Virus record (IMG/VR): IMGVR_UViG_3300035698_009409
Span: 1-49,892 of that record
DNA length: 49,892 nucleotides
Strand: one strand, 5' to 3'
Source: a virus
Shown here: piece by piece, positions 28,951 through 38,294 of the stretch
Numbering within the stretch: position 1 is the stretch's first letter
Layout of the letters: each line of letters begins with the position of its first letter
Notes under the pieces: generated by a model
Seen by the model: only the letters and a program-made list of their open reading frames with translations
What the model was told of the DNA's origin: nothing
Database searches by the model: none
Translations under genes and position numbers: made by a program

Positions 28951-29573
28951 TGGCTTCACTATACACTCCCGCTACTTCTATTAATAAGGGGGTACAATCC
29001 ATACGGAACCCCCTAAGTCACTTAACTGTTCAATATGAAGGGGAATGGCAGAAGTTCGATAAGCTCATGACCTACTTAGCAGGGTCCTCCCAATTCCAGG
29101 GTATCAGAAGAGACATCGCTAAGAGCCAAAGAGATTTTCTAACTAAATTAAAACTTAACCTAGTATTGGGTCTCCAATCTGAGGGTGTAGCTATAGGGCG
29201 TAAATTTGCTCCCCACTCACCCAACTATAAGGGGGCTAAATCTATTGGTGTAAGGGATGGCCATTACCTCAATGCCCTGCAAGGGGCCGAGATTATACAG
29301 AAAAATTACGAGGTACAGTTACGGTTAACTAAGGGATCAGTATCCTATCGCCCTAAAAAGGGAAGGCAAACAGTGGGCGAATATGCTCTAACGTTTGAAA
29401 GGGGTACTAAGAAACGGCCCACAGTACAACCCGCTAGACCTCTCTGGGCTCAAGGCTTCGCCTACACTGGTGGTAAGAATGGGGTTCTTAATAATATGAT
29501 CGGAGCTATAGGCAAACGATTAAGTAAGATGGGAATAAAGATACGTCACAACGACTATACATACATAAAATAA
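28950..29573 (+). CDS. HK97 gp10-like tail completion/neck protein (207 aa)
   Basis: A basic protein with a long helix (IRRDIAKSQRDFLTKLKLNLVLGLQSEG), a segment rich in basic strands (RKFAPHSPNYKGAKSIGVRDGHYLNAL) and a conserved TVQPARPLWAQGF near the end. The ARP-W segment is characteristic of gp10-type minor tail/completion proteins. It lies just upstream of the tail terminator candidate, the canonical order. Confidence 0.65.
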   Translation: MASLYTPATSINKGVQSIRNPLSHLTVQYEGEWQKFDKLMTYLAGSSQFQGIRRDIAKSQRDFLTKLKLNLVLGLQSEGVAIGRKFAPHSPNYKGAKSIGVRDGHYLNALQGAEIIQKNYEVQLRLTKGSVSYRPKKGRQTVGEYALTFERGTKKRPTVQPARPLWAQGFAYTGGKNGVLNNMIGAIGKRLSKMGIKIRHNDYTYIK

Positions 29574-29574
29574 T

Positions 29575-30243
29575 ATGGCTAATATCCAACAAATCATAGA
29601 ACGCTCTTTCTTTGAGGCCCTACGGTTAAAGCTGGTAGCTACCGGGTATACTCCCGACATAACCACCTTCGATAACACAGAGGCGGGTTATACTGCTTAC
29701 TTAGCTAGTTTAGCGGCCATTGTTGTATCGAAGGGGTATGCTACAGAAGTATTTGGATCGGGCAACCCCAATAGCCGGGGGTTAAAGAAAGTACCCAGAA
29801 TCACACTTAGTACTTCGGGCTTCTACCCGGGGGATATTGGTTTTGATACATCCCCGCAACTCACCCGGAACCTAACTACCAACAAGTTTGAATCTTTTAA
29901 CTATGATAGCCGTACCTACGACCTTTTCGTAGATTGTACCGTTTCAGTTAAGACTCAGGCTCAGCTCCGGGATAGCATGGATATTATACATACTGTTTTA
30001 CCCCAGATGGGATATCTACCGTACTATACAGAGACCTCTAACACTTTCTTTGTAGAACTGGATGCTTTCCAGGATGAGTCCAACCCAGACCACGGCATAC
30101 TAGAATATGTGTATAGGTATAAAGTTCCAGACATACAATGGAGAGACCCAGTAAAAGGCACCTCTATTATTTCACCTATAACCCAAATTACCACTAACAT
30201 ACTGATAGCGGACTATCTGGGGATATCCTTTACCAACTCGTAA
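29575..30243 (+). CDS. Putative tail terminator protein (222 aa)
   Basis: Helix at the N-terminus (IQQIIERSFFEALRLKLVATGY), then strands in FESFNYDSRTYDLFVDCTVSVKTQAQLRDSMDIIHTVLPQMGYLPYY. This is the alpha/beta layout of tail terminators, with a helix-packed sheet and an LPY-containing segment. It is directly before the sheath gene, where terminators are normally found. The assignment is by order and fold-like pattern. Confidence 0.55.
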   Translation: MANIQQIIERSFFEALRLKLVATGYTPDITTFDNTEAGYTAYLASLAAIVVSKGYATEVFGSGNPNSRGLKKVPRITLSTSGFYPGDIGFDTSPQLTRNLTTNKFESFNYDSRTYDLFVDCTVSVKTQAQLRDSMDIIHTVLPQMGYLPYYTETSNTFFVELDAFQDESNPDHGILEYVYRYKVPDIQWRDPVKGTSIISPITQITTNILIADYLGISFTNS

Positions 30244-30267
30244 TTCAAACCCAATAATTTAACAACC

Positions 30268-31779
30268 ATGGCAAAAAATACAGCTCAAGTTAATATTAAC
30301 GTGATTAACCAGGCTCAGTCCGTAGATACCCCCCCGATTGGGGTTATGTATGTTTTAGGGGAAACTGAGTTTGGTAGAGCCAACTACGCAGATGACCTAG
30401 TCACTAGCTGGACTAAGTGGCAGCGGTTATTTGGAGGACTCACACCCGGAAACGATTTCCCTCTTCACTGTAAACTAGCTTTACAAGCTGGTGCTATCTT
30501 ACGAGTATGTAAAGTAGTGGGTAACGGCGAGAATGCCCCCTCTGTAGCAACTTCTGCTTCTCTTACAGGGTTTACTTTAACTAGTAAAGGGGTTGGAACT
30601 CACTACAATTCTCTGGTGGCTACGGTAGAAGCTGCTACTAATGGAGATGATGACTATTTCAATTTAGTACTCTCTGGAGCTCTAGCTACTGAATCTGAGA
30701 CCTACGAGAACTTGATTATATCCGAGTGGGGAGCTGCATCCCCCTACACATACGCTAAAGTTATCTCAGATAACTCTATCCTAGTGGATGTGGCCTATAC
30801 CGATATTTCTAGTGCTGTAGCAAAGATGAGACCCGATAATGGGGCCTTTACTTTCTCGGGGGGAGATAACGGAGGGGCAACTGTCCTAGCTGATTACACT
30901 GGAAGCGCTTCATTAAAAACTGGCTTCCGAGCATTCGACGACTTTGACGATGCTATGATCATCTCAGTACCCCACCATAATGAGACTTCCTTAGATGGGC
31001 TATACGATATAGGTAGAGCCTATGCTGCCTTACGCAAAGACATAGTTTATCTGCAACATGTAGATAACTCCCAAGTCACTGACTCCGCTATCACTTTAGC
31101 CATATCCAGTTTTACTGCTTCCAAGTTTGCTGGCCTAATTGGGGGAGGTATTAAGGTTATCGACCCATCACAGGGAGGTGTTAAATCCATGCAAGCCATG
31201 GGTGAATTACTTGGGGTTATCGCTACTTCTCATAGTAACTATGAAGTATGGGTAGAACCCACCAATACCACTAGGGGAAACTTCCCAACGGCATTGGGTG
31301 TAGTAAATAACTTTGGATCTCCAGCTATGTTGGGAGAACTAAACACACTATCCAATGCTGGCGTTAACATGGTAGTTAACCGGAACAACCGTATCATGCT
31401 TTGGGATTTGTATTCTATGGCTGAAGCTAATTCACCAGAGAAATTCTTATCCATAGTATTCTTGGAATTATATATCCAGAAGTCTTTAAAACCGACTCTA
31501 GAGTCCTTCCTAGGATTACCCAACACCTTCTCCACTTTCAAGACGATCTTCTTTACAGCTAAGCCATTTATGGATAGCCTAGTAAACGGGGATGCTATCT
31601 ACGAGTATAAGTGGGATGGGGACCAGTTTGTAACCAGCTTAGATAACCTAGTTATTAATGATGCTGATGACCTGGACGCTGGGGAGTACAAGATACAACT
31701 CCAGATAAAAACTATCTCCCCAATGAAGGAGATCACCCTTAACGTTATCCTGACCCGTAGTTCAGTTGACTTTGTATAA
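30268..31779 (+). CDS. Contractile tail sheath protein (503 aa)
   Basis: The sheath contracts to drive the tube through the envelope. Diagnostic features are an N-terminal [15 protein letters not shown] segment with [17 protein letters not shown] (the sheath handshake/domain start) and [16 protein letters not shown]. Further are a central Ala/Asp-rich [26 protein letters not shown] and a C-terminal domain with [14 protein letters not shown] plus a last strand [16 protein letters not shown] that augments neighbouring subunits. It is of normal length and followed 21 nt later by the tube. It proves a contractile tail. Confidence 0.93.
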   Translation: MAKNTAQVNINVINQAQSVDTPPIGVMYVLGETEFGRANYADDLVTSWTKWQRLFGGLTPGNDFPLHCKLALQAGAILRVCKVVGNGENAPSVATSASLTGFTLTSKGVGTHYNSLVATVEAATNGDDDYFNLVLSGALATESETYENLIISEWGAASPYTYAKVISDNSILVDVAYTDISSAVAKMRPDNGAFTFSGGDNGGATVLADYTGSASLKTGFRAFDDFDDAMIISVPHHNETSLDGLYDIGRAYAALRKDIVYLQHVDNSQVTDSAITLAISSFTASKFAGLIGGGIKVIDPSQGGVKSMQAMGELLGVIATSHSNYEVWVEPTNTTRGNFPTALGVVNNFGSPAMLGELNTLSNAGVNMVVNRNNRIMLWDLYSMAEANSPEKFLSIVFLELYIQKSLKPTLESFLGLPNTFSTFKTIFFTAKPFMDSLVNGDAIYEYKWDGDQFVTSLDNLVINDADDLDAGEYKIQLQIKTISPMKEITLNVILTRSSVDFV

Positions 31780-31800
31780 CCTTTAAAATTAAGATACACC

Positions 31801-32277
31801 ATGGCTATAACTAATCCAAGGAAGAAATTCAAATTCCGGATCACTTTCAACCCAGCCCCCGCTTTACCCACATTCTCTGTTCAGGAATGCTCTATCCCCG
31901 ATATCGATATTGATGTTGTGGAACACGGAGTAGCCAACACTGTAGTTAATACAGCGGGTATGGTTAAACCTGGAAAACTTACCATATCCCGGATACTACC
32001 TGCCGATGCTACTGCAGTATCTACAGAAATTTGGGAATGGGCTAGGTCTATACAAGACCCTATCACTGGAGCCGGTATGGACCCAGACCTATTTAAACGT
32101 ATTATCACCGTAGAGGAATTAGCTAATAATGGGGTATCCCCCATTGATACCTGGTTCGCTCTTGGTGCTTGGCCCTCCAAGATCAACGGCAGATCATTTT
32201 CTCGTACTGACTCGGCAAATACTGTTGAAGAGGTAGAGTTTACGATTGATGCCATGGTATCTAACTTCCCATCCTAA
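31801..32277 (+). CDS. Tail tube protein (158 aa)
   Basis: Directly after the sheath and of the right size. The sequence begins NPRKKFKFRITFNPAPALPTFSVQECSIPDIDIDVVEHGVANTVVNTAGMVKPGKLTISR, the beta-strand pattern of T4 gp19-type tube proteins. A helix EIWEWARSIQDP follows. The C-terminus SANTVEEVEFTIDAMVSNF closes the sandwich. Confidence 0.9.
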   Translation: MAITNPRKKFKFRITFNPAPALPTFSVQECSIPDIDIDVVEHGVANTVVNTAGMVKPGKLTISRILPADATAVSTEIWEWARSIQDPITGAGMDPDLFKRIITVEELANNGVSPIDTWFALGAWPSKINGRSFSRTDSANTVEEVEFTIDAMVSNFPS

Positions 32278-32291
32278 TCCCATAACCCCAC

Positions 32292-33029
32292 ATGAAACAG
32301 TTAAAGATTAACGTACCTTCCGGAGATAATTATATTATCCGGGAAACTAACGGAGCTGACGATGACATACTATCGAGAGCTTCCCAAGATGAGGCTGCTG
32401 CCCTTAACCTATTTGTTGCCTCTATTATTGTAGAGGGCCCAGATGGTAAACGGGTAACTATGGAAGGAGTAGAAAAGATGCTACTCCGAGACAAGTATGC
32501 CCTAATCATTAAATCCCGCATCTTCTCACTAGGAGCATTACTAATATTCGATTATGAGTGGCCCAATATTGATGGCCCTCTAGAATACAAACAAGAGCTT
32601 GAAGAGTATGTTTGGGACTATTCTACTGACTTCCCCGTAGAGGGCACAGAAGATTTTAAAACTGAAAGGATCCCTCCTTACCTGGATGGCCGGGAATATT
32701 CTTGGACTCTAGGTTCTGGAGCAGAGGTTAGCTTCGAATACCTTGACGGTATTGGAGAAAAATACCTCCTAGGTCTGAAGCCTGCCGACCGAACCATTAA
32801 CAAGAGCTTAATTGCCCGTAAGTTTCAAATCAACGACGGAAGCAAGATGGTTCTAGTAAAGAATTTTGCTACATTCTCAAGTAGAGATATGGCTGAAATT
32901 CGTGGGATAATCAGCGATCTAGACCCAACTGTAGATGGCAACGTTAGTATACCTAACCCAGAAACTGGAGAGGTAGTAATTATGCCCCTTATTGGTATTC
33001 GGGATTTTTTCTTCCCCGTGAAGATATAG
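32292..33029 (+). CDS. Tail assembly chaperone, short form (245 aa)
   Basis: Located between the tube and tape measure, as expected for the chaperone (lambda gpG-like) that binds the tape measure during assembly. It is an acidic alpha/beta protein (NYIIRETNGADDDILSRASQDEAAALNLF, LLRDKYALIIKSRIFSLG). A heptamer T TTT TTC at 33005-33011 near its end allows a -1 shift into a 52-codon extension. The zero-frame product ends PVKI at 33029. Confidence 0.8.
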   Translation: MKQLKINVPSGDNYIIRETNGADDDILSRASQDEAAALNLFVASIIVEGPDGKRVTMEGVEKMLLRDKYALIIKSRIFSLGALLIFDYEWPNIDGPLEYKQELEEYVWDYSTDFPVEGTEDFKTERIPPYLDGREYSWTLGSGAEVSFEYLDGIGEKYLLGLKPADRTINKSLIARKFQINDGSKMVLVKNFATFSSRDMAEIRGIISDLDPTVDGNVSIPNPETGEVVIMPLIGIRDFFFPVKI

Positions 33030-33169
33030 AATGGCAATACTGGTACTTATCTCAGTTTAACCTTCACATGGGTTGGGCAGAGTTTAAACTATTACCCATT
33101 TCTTCACGGGATAAGTTTATGGCTTATGCCCGAGCTCAAGAAGAATACAATAAATCCAAATTATCCTAA
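32292..33169 (+). CDS. Tail assembly chaperone, -1 frameshift long form (292 aa)
   Basis: Zero frame is read to codon 240 (TTC 33009-33011), then -1 from 33011. This adds LPREDIEWQYWYLSQFNLHM, then GWAEFKLLPISSRDKFMAYA and RAQEEYNKSKLS to TAA 33167-33169. The extension is a well-formed Trp/Tyr-rich, helical sequence with normal codon use and no start codon of its own near the site. The slippery T TTT TTC is of the X XXY YYZ class. This reproduces the G/GT arrangement known in many tailed phages. A terminator follows immediately. Confidence 0.85.
33005..33011 (+). promoter_or_regulatory. -1 ribosomal frameshift site T TTT TTC
   Basis: The zero-frame codons are GAT TTT TTC, so the heptamer TTTTTTC meets the X XXY YYZ rule. 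The -1 frame stays open for 52 codons after it. Confidence 0.85.
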
Positions 33170-33172
33170 ACA

Positions 33173-33204
33173 GGGGGGTCACTAAGACTCCCCCGTTTCG
33201 TTTT
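33173..33204 (+). terminator. Rho-independent terminator
   Basis: GGGGG-GTC pairs with GAC-(T)-CCCCC around ACTAA, followed by GTTTCGTTTT. It lies just after the long chaperone stop. Confidence 0.8.
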
Positions 33205-33236
33205 ACCCTATGGGGTACTTGTAAAATAATAAGTCT

Positions 33237-35225
33237 ATGTTGCTAAGTTCAGGCTCCGGTTCTGGAAGCTCTCTAATAAACTTGGGAGTTAGGTTCTATT
33301 TAAAGGACCAATTCTCTGGCCCAGTTAATGGGTTGAAGAGTGCTGTAGCAGGTTTGAAGGGAGAGTTTGGCGCTTTCCAAGAGAACCTACGGGCAGCTCG
33401 TAATATGAACTTAGGTATCGCTGCTGCTGCTACCGCTATGGCTACTGGCTTATACAGTGCCGCTATGGAGGGAGCAGAATTTTCCTATATTATGAGGGGA
33501 GTAGAAGCGATCTCTGAAGGTACCGTAGAACAGATGGAATCTTTGAATGTCCTAGCTATACAATTGGGTAGGAGTACCATGTTCATGCCCGAGCAAATAG
33601 CGGGAGGTATGAGGTTCATGGCTATGGCGGGACAGGATGCTGTCACCATCGGTAAAACTATAGAAGCCTTTACAAACTTGGCCGGTGCAACCATGACTAC
33701 CCTAGAGGGCAAGATGGGAGCTGCAGATATTGGAACTAACGCACTAAAGGCTTTTGGCTGGGCTGCAGAACAATCCACTAGGATGTCTGATATCCTTACT
33801 GCTGCCACTACTAATGCAAACGTATCCCTAGTAGACTTAGGTAACTCTATCCGTTACGTTGCCGCTACTTCAAGGAACTTACAGGTCCCCGTAGAAGAAA
33901 CTGTTGGACTCTTAATGTCCTTAGGTAATGCGGGTATCCAAAGCTCCATGGCGGGTACTGCCCTTGAAAACATGTATAGGTACCTAGCTAGGTCTCTATC
34001 GGGTAATGCCTCCAAGAAAGCTGCTGAGGCTTGGTCTACTATGGGCTTATCTAGGAAAGATGTAACTACCAGTACAGGTAGGCTAATCCCAATGGTAAGC
34101 ATCCTAGAAAAGATGAATAAGGCCATGGCGGGTATGGACCCAATTGGTGTCCAGGCAATCTTCCGGGATATCTTTGGGGTTAGGGGATTAAGGGCTGCTG
34201 CTACTATCGCAAGAAATACTTCCGAGGCGGGTGGCTTTGTATCTCTCCTTTCAGATAACTCTAAGATTGGGGGAACCGCAGCAGCTAAAATGAACTTAAT
34301 GATGGACTCCCTATTGGGAACCTCTAACAAATTAGTATCTACCTGGAAGGGTTTAAAAGTAGCTTTCTCAGAGGGAGCAGGAACAGTCCTGATGCCTTTA
34401 ATGAGAGCTTTAACGGGAATACTCGGTGCACTCACTGACATGATTAAAACTCCCGTGGGTAAGTTCTTTTCAGGTATGCTTATGGCTATAGTCCCCCTAG
34501 TTGCAGTAGCCTTCACTTTAAAGGCTGCTTTCTTAGGAATAGCTTATGCTATGAAGTCTATGGTGATCAGCACTGGGGGTATGCGGGGAGCTGCTTTAAT
34601 TATGAGATCCTTTATGACTGGGGTACCTATGGCTGGAGCTGCTGCTAGTGTTGCTGCTACAGGCCTTACCATGGCCCCCATGGTAATGGGTCGTACTCCT
34701 AAACCCCTACCGCTACGTGGTCCCGGTGGGCGTATGTACTCTACTGCCCCCCGCCCAATGGGTATTCCCTTTAAACCTACCCCCACCCGTCTAGCTCCTG
34801 TCCTAGCTATATCCCAGGCGGGTAAAGCTGTATCTGGGTTGGGCCGAGTAATGGGGGGACTAAGCGGATTCTTAATGGGCCCCTGGGGCTTAGCTATAAT
34901 GGCAGGCCTAATGTTCCTACCCCCTTTGATTAACCGACTAATGGATAACACCTCTGCGGTTAAAGCGAACACTACTGCTTTACTAAAGGGCATGGACAAA
35001 CCCTTATCCCCCGAGATTATGGCCCTCCTTTGGGGCAAGAGTATGGGAGATATCCTAATAGCCATTCGTAATAACCAGTTACTCCAAATAGAACAGGGAA
35101 GCATGGATGCCGAGAAACTTGCTAAACAGATGTCAGATAAAGATGGCAATGACCTAATCATGAATGCTATTGGCAATGGAGCATTTAGCACTGTATTTTC
35201 TAAGAACAAAATACCCCCTCGATGA
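33237..35225 (+). CDS. Tail tape measure protein, TP901 type (662 aa)
   Basis: It sets tail length and is expelled during ejection. Residues 80-330 carry the TP901 tape measure core: FSYIMRGVEAISEGT, LAIQLGRSTMFMPEQIAGGMRFMAMAG, TTNANVSLVDLGNSIRYVAA, LLMSLGNAGIQSSMAGTALENMYRYL and FRDIFGVRGLRAA. Hydrophobic helices lie around 395-450 and 545-565. At 662 aa it predicts a short tail, about 100 nm by the usual 0.15 nm per residue. The Arg/Pro-rich segment 490-520 may be flexible. It starts 32 nt after the chaperone terminator. Confidence 0.92.
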   Translation: MLLSSGSGSGSSLINLGVRFYLKDQFSGPVNGLKSAVAGLKGEFGAFQENLRAARNMNLGIAAAATAMATGLYSAAMEGAEFSYIMRGVEAISEGTVEQMESLNVLAIQLGRSTMFMPEQIAGGMRFMAMAGQDAVTIGKTIEAFTNLAGATMTTLEGKMGAADIGTNALKAFGWAAEQSTRMSDILTAATTNANVSLVDLGNSIRYVAATSRNLQVPVEETVGLLMSLGNAGIQSSMAGTALENMYRYLARSLSGNASKKAAEAWSTMGLSRKDVTTSTGRLIPMVSILEKMNKAMAGMDPIGVQAIFRDIFGVRGLRAAATIARNTSEAGGFVSLLSDNSKIGGTAAAKMNLMMDSLLGTSNKLVSTWKGLKVAFSEGAGTVLMPLMRALTGILGALTDMIKTPVGKFFSGMLMAIVPLVAVAFTLKAAFLGIAYAMKSMVISTGGMRGAALIMRSFMTGVPMAGAAASVAATGLTMAPMVMGRTPKPLPLRGPGGRMYSTAPRPMGIPFKPTPTRLAPVLAISQAGKAVSGLGRVMGGLSGFLMGPWGLAIMAGLMFLPPLINRLMDNTSAVKANTTALLKGMDKPLSPEIMALLWGKSMGDILIAIRNNQLLQIEQGSMDAEKLAKQMSDKDGNDLIMNAIGNGAFSTVFSKNKIPPR

Positions 35226-35238
35226 TAACCCCTAGAAT

Positions 35239-35979
35239 ATGATAACTCCCATACCCAGTAACATAACACACCTAATACGTAACCCTATCATAGCCCAGTT
35301 TAAAGCGGGGGTTAGTTTTGGAAGGATTATCCAGATTACGCGGGCTATTGGGCTAATGTTGACTTCCCAAGTTCGTAACGCTAGAGTTAAATTGCAGTTT
35401 GACAGACCCGATACCAGTAGCCCCACAATAGATCCCTACTTAACCCTACCCAACCCTAAGGGTGTGGTCTCCATCACTGTTTACGATGAGGACTATGTAA
35501 AGCATAATTCCAAGGACTTCCTTGTAGCTCTAGACTTTATTCCTCGCAGTGTAACCTATACCCCCGAGTCTAACGTTACTGCCTTAAAAGTACTAGGCAG
35601 GAATAATCCTGTATACCACTATGGTGGCTCAGAAGATACCCTCACTATGGAGGTAGATTGGTATGGATACTCTGAGGACCCAGTACTAAAGAAATGCCGG
35701 ACTCTAGAAGCTCTCTGTAAAGCGGATGGGTGGAGACAAGGACCCCCTCTCTTAAATATCATTTGGGGAAATACTGGGGAGATGTTTAAATACCACCAGT
35801 TTGTACTAGTGAAGGCCCCATACACTATGAAGGACTTCCAACAGCGCAAGATTTTCTCTACCCAGTATGGCCCAGCGGGGATGGAATATAACCATTGGCC
35901 CATCCATGCCACTCAAACATTGACCATGAAGCGAGTAACCAGTAAACAGCTCACTCACCAAGAAATCCGGAGATACTAA
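35239..35979 (+). CDS. Baseplate/tube-associated protein, CIS-tube/distal-hub-like (246 aa)
   Basis: The centre VALDFIPRSVTYTPESNVTALKVLGRNNPVYHYGGSEDTLTMEVDWYG resembles CIS_tube-type proteins that cap or connect the tube to the LysM adapter. KYHQFVLVKAPYTMKDFQQRKIF is a conserved partner strand. It precedes a LysM gene by 1 nt, the standard order in contractile systems (tape measure, tube-like cap, LysM, hub). Confidence 0.7.
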   Translation: MITPIPSNITHLIRNPIIAQFKAGVSFGRIIQITRAIGLMLTSQVRNARVKLQFDRPDTSSPTIDPYLTLPNPKGVVSITVYDEDYVKHNSKDFLVALDFIPRSVTYTPESNVTALKVLGRNNPVYHYGGSEDTLTMEVDWYGYSEDPVLKKCRTLEALCKADGWRQGPPLLNIIWGNTGEMFKYHQFVLVKAPYTMKDFQQRKIFSTQYGPAGMEYNHWPIHATQTLTMKRVTSKQLTHQEIRRY

Positions 35980-35980
35980 T

Positions 35981-36238
35981 ATGTTATACTCTTCTTCCCA
36001 TACGGTTCTTTTTAAGGATAGCTCTAAGGCTATCTTTTCTAGCTTTAACCCCAAAGCTTTTGGGGGCATCCAGTCTGAGACCCCCTACTACACTAAGGAT
36101 GGAGACACTCTCTTTAGCTTAGCAGAGGACTTCTATGGAAATACCCAGTACTGGTTTATTATAGCTGAGTGGAATAATCTGGAAGACCCAATAGAGTTAG
36201 TAGTAGGTACCTTACTAAACATACCCAATTATGCATGA
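35981..36238 (+). CDS. LysM-domain baseplate protein (85 aa)
   Basis: Residues 35-85 are a clean LysM: YYTKDGDTLFSLAEDFYGNTQYWFIIAEWNN then LEDPIELVVGTLLNIP. Such single-LysM proteins (T4 gp53 or PVC-type adaptors) link the inner baseplate. It is too small for a hydrolase. Its stop overlaps the hub gene by 8 nt (ATG 36231). Confidence 0.85.
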   Translation: MLYSSSHTVLFKDSSKAIFSSFNPKAFGGIQSETPYYTKDGDTLFSLAEDFYGNTQYWFIIAEWNNLEDPIELVVGTLLNIPNYA

Positions 36239-38294
36239 TAGCATAGCAACCCCCATAGTAAAACTGTACTACAAGGATGGCCGAGAGTTCCTGTTTCATG
36301 GAGAAAACCTGTGTCATGGAACAACTGTTGACTTCTCTTATAAGTACTCTGATAAAGCTAGTGATGAAGACCCAGATTCCGCTACCCTTACTCTGAAGTT
36401 TCCAGGCCCCATCCCCATAACCCTAGAATATTTTAGGCCGGGTACCCCATACCAGCTTAGGTGGGGATACATCGGTAACCTATCCCCCACTAGAAAAGTA
36501 GCTGTAAAGAGTGCCTTGCCCACTGTAGACTCCACGGGCTACCTACTAAAGGTCTTATTTGAACCCGCAATACTGGGCTTAGATAAGGGCTCTCCCTGGA
36601 ATACCGTAGCTGAGTTCCTAGAAACCCGAGAAGCAGCTGTATCCTTTGATTACAAGGATACTGAGGGTACTGTAGTGGTAATTAACTTAGCTTTTAAGGG
36701 AGACCAAGTAAACATGAACCAGGTTATGTCTCAACGCCGCTTTGAGGAAGTCCCCCGTAGCATAGCATCACTCCCATCTGCCGTCAGTGAAAACTACAAC
36801 CAGGAGGCCATAGCACTGGGGTATGTGTCACCCAGCGGGGATCCAATTGCTAGGACCCCAAAGACTCCCGAGGGGATTCTCGGTATCACCCAGGAGCATT
36901 ATTATCAAAGATTAGCTGCCGCAGTCATAGCTGCAGTAGAGAGACTACTACCTGCCCATACCGTTGTAGCTAGGGATAACACGCTAAAGATCATTAGTCG
37001 AGACCTAGAAGCTCCCCCCCTAACTACCTTCGATGTTAACCGGGTCAGAGAAAGTAAATACAACGATAAATTCATCCTCTCTTGCGCAGTCACAGAAAAA
37101 GAGAGGGGTTCTGGAGATGGGGGCTCTCACGAGGCTACCTCTGTAGACCTAGACACTAAAACGGTAAACCAAGTATCCAGTGAAACCTCCTCTGAGAAAG
37201 CTCCATGGGAAACCCCCGGCTACCTAGGGGATGTACCCATGTCGGGTTATGTTACGGGCGAGACAGTAGTAGTGGATGAAAATGGAGTAGTCCCTAATTC
37301 AGGTTTCAAGGTTAGACAAACCACTAGTGGCCCCCGGTTCGTACCCCAAGAAACTATAGATTTTCCAAGCATCACTAATATACAAAAGAGGGGGTCTAAC
37401 CTCTTTGCCAGCCCATTTACCCAGGAGACTCTACTTAACCTTACTGATGAAGTAGCAAAAAAATATGCTACACAAATTGCCTACTCCCAGCGCCATAAAT
37501 ATTTTACGGGTATAGATCGGGAAGCTCTACTATACTTACCTATTGACCCCACTAATGCCCAGTCTAATTATGCTATTGGTACTCACATCCCCGCCACCAC
37601 AGAGCAGCAATCGGCTGAAGAAAACCAACTACGGCTTAAGCGTACCGGGGGTATTACACCCGAGAACATAGCTTCAGTTACTACCATACGATCATCTCCG
37701 TTTAATGTAGCCTCTATGGTGGGCTCTTTAAAGAAATCCGAGTTAGAAGACTTTTTCAATACTCTCCAATCTAAAGTTGTTATAGTGGGAGTCCCAGCCT
37801 TAGAAGTAGGATTTATCTACAACCTGGTGGGTATGGGTTATTACGTTGACGGTCGCTTTTTATCTACTACAGTCACTCACACTATAGTAGCCGGTCGCTA
37901 CACTACTGCCATTGAGGGAGGAAAAATCCCCCAGGAGTATAGTAGTAGACTAAGAGTAGTAGTCCAGGACTTAGAGCAAGCTCTAGAAGACAAAGTAGAG
38001 ATTGCTAAACAAATAGCAGCCCCCTACCTTAACGACGTTTTAACCTGGGAAGCCGTACAAGCCCTATCAGCTACAGACCTGGGTAACCGTATCAAAGTGC
38101 AACAAGAAGAGAGGACTGGTGGAGGCATCTATACTACCGAGTATGGAGAAGTACCTGCCGACGGTTCTACCTCTGCTTACGACTACGACCAGTTTGGGGA
38201 CATCGAGCAAGAATCCAACGAGTTTGTAGCCCCCGAACCCGAAGCAGCGTACCCACCCTGGCTAAAACCCACTAACCTTAATCCCCAAAAATAA
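36231..38294 (+). CDS. Baseplate hub protein (gp27/gpD-like) (687 aa)
   Basis: Hub barrels are indicated by the strand-rich N-terminus (VKLYYKDGREFLFHGENLCHG, SATLTLKFPGPIPITLEYFRPGTPYQLRWGYIG). Middle segments such as AHTVVARDNTLKIISRD and NRVRESKYNDKFILSCAVTEK are typical of gpD/gp27 hubs. The C-terminus is acidic and flexible (DQFGDIEQESNEF). It shares a base with the spike gene start (38294), in the usual hub-spike order. There is no lysozyme motif; cell-wall digestion must be elsewhere. Confidence 0.8.
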   Translation: MHDSIATPIVKLYYKDGREFLFHGENLCHGTTVDFSYKYSDKASDEDPDSATLTLKFPGPIPITLEYFRPGTPYQLRWGYIGNLSPTRKVAVKSALPTVDSTGYLLKVLFEPAILGLDKGSPWNTVAEFLETREAAVSFDYKDTEGTVVVINLAFKGDQVNMNQVMSQRRFEEVPRSIASLPSAVSENYNQEAIALGYVSPSGDPIARTPKTPEGILGITQEHYYQRLAAAVIAAVERLLPAHTVVARDNTLKIISRDLEAPPLTTFDVNRVRESKYNDKFILSCAVTEKERGSGDGGSHEATSVDLDTKTVNQVSSETSSEKAPWETPGYLGDVPMSGYVTGETVVVDENGVVPNSGFKVRQTTSGPRFVPQETIDFPSITNIQKRGSNLFASPFTQETLLNLTDEVAKKYATQIAYSQRHKYFTGIDREALLYLPIDPTNAQSNYAIGTHIPATTEQQSAEENQLRLKRTGGITPENIASVTTIRSSPFNVASMVGSLKKSELEDFFNTLQSKVVIVGVPALEVGFIYNLVGMGYYVDGRFLSTTVTHTIVAGRYTTAIEGGKIPQEYSSRLRVVVQDLEQALEDKVEIAKQIAAPYLNDVLTWEAVQALSATDLGNRIKVQQEERTGGGIYTTEYGEVPADGSTSAYDYDQFGDIEQESNEFVAPEPEAAYPPWLKPTNLNPQK

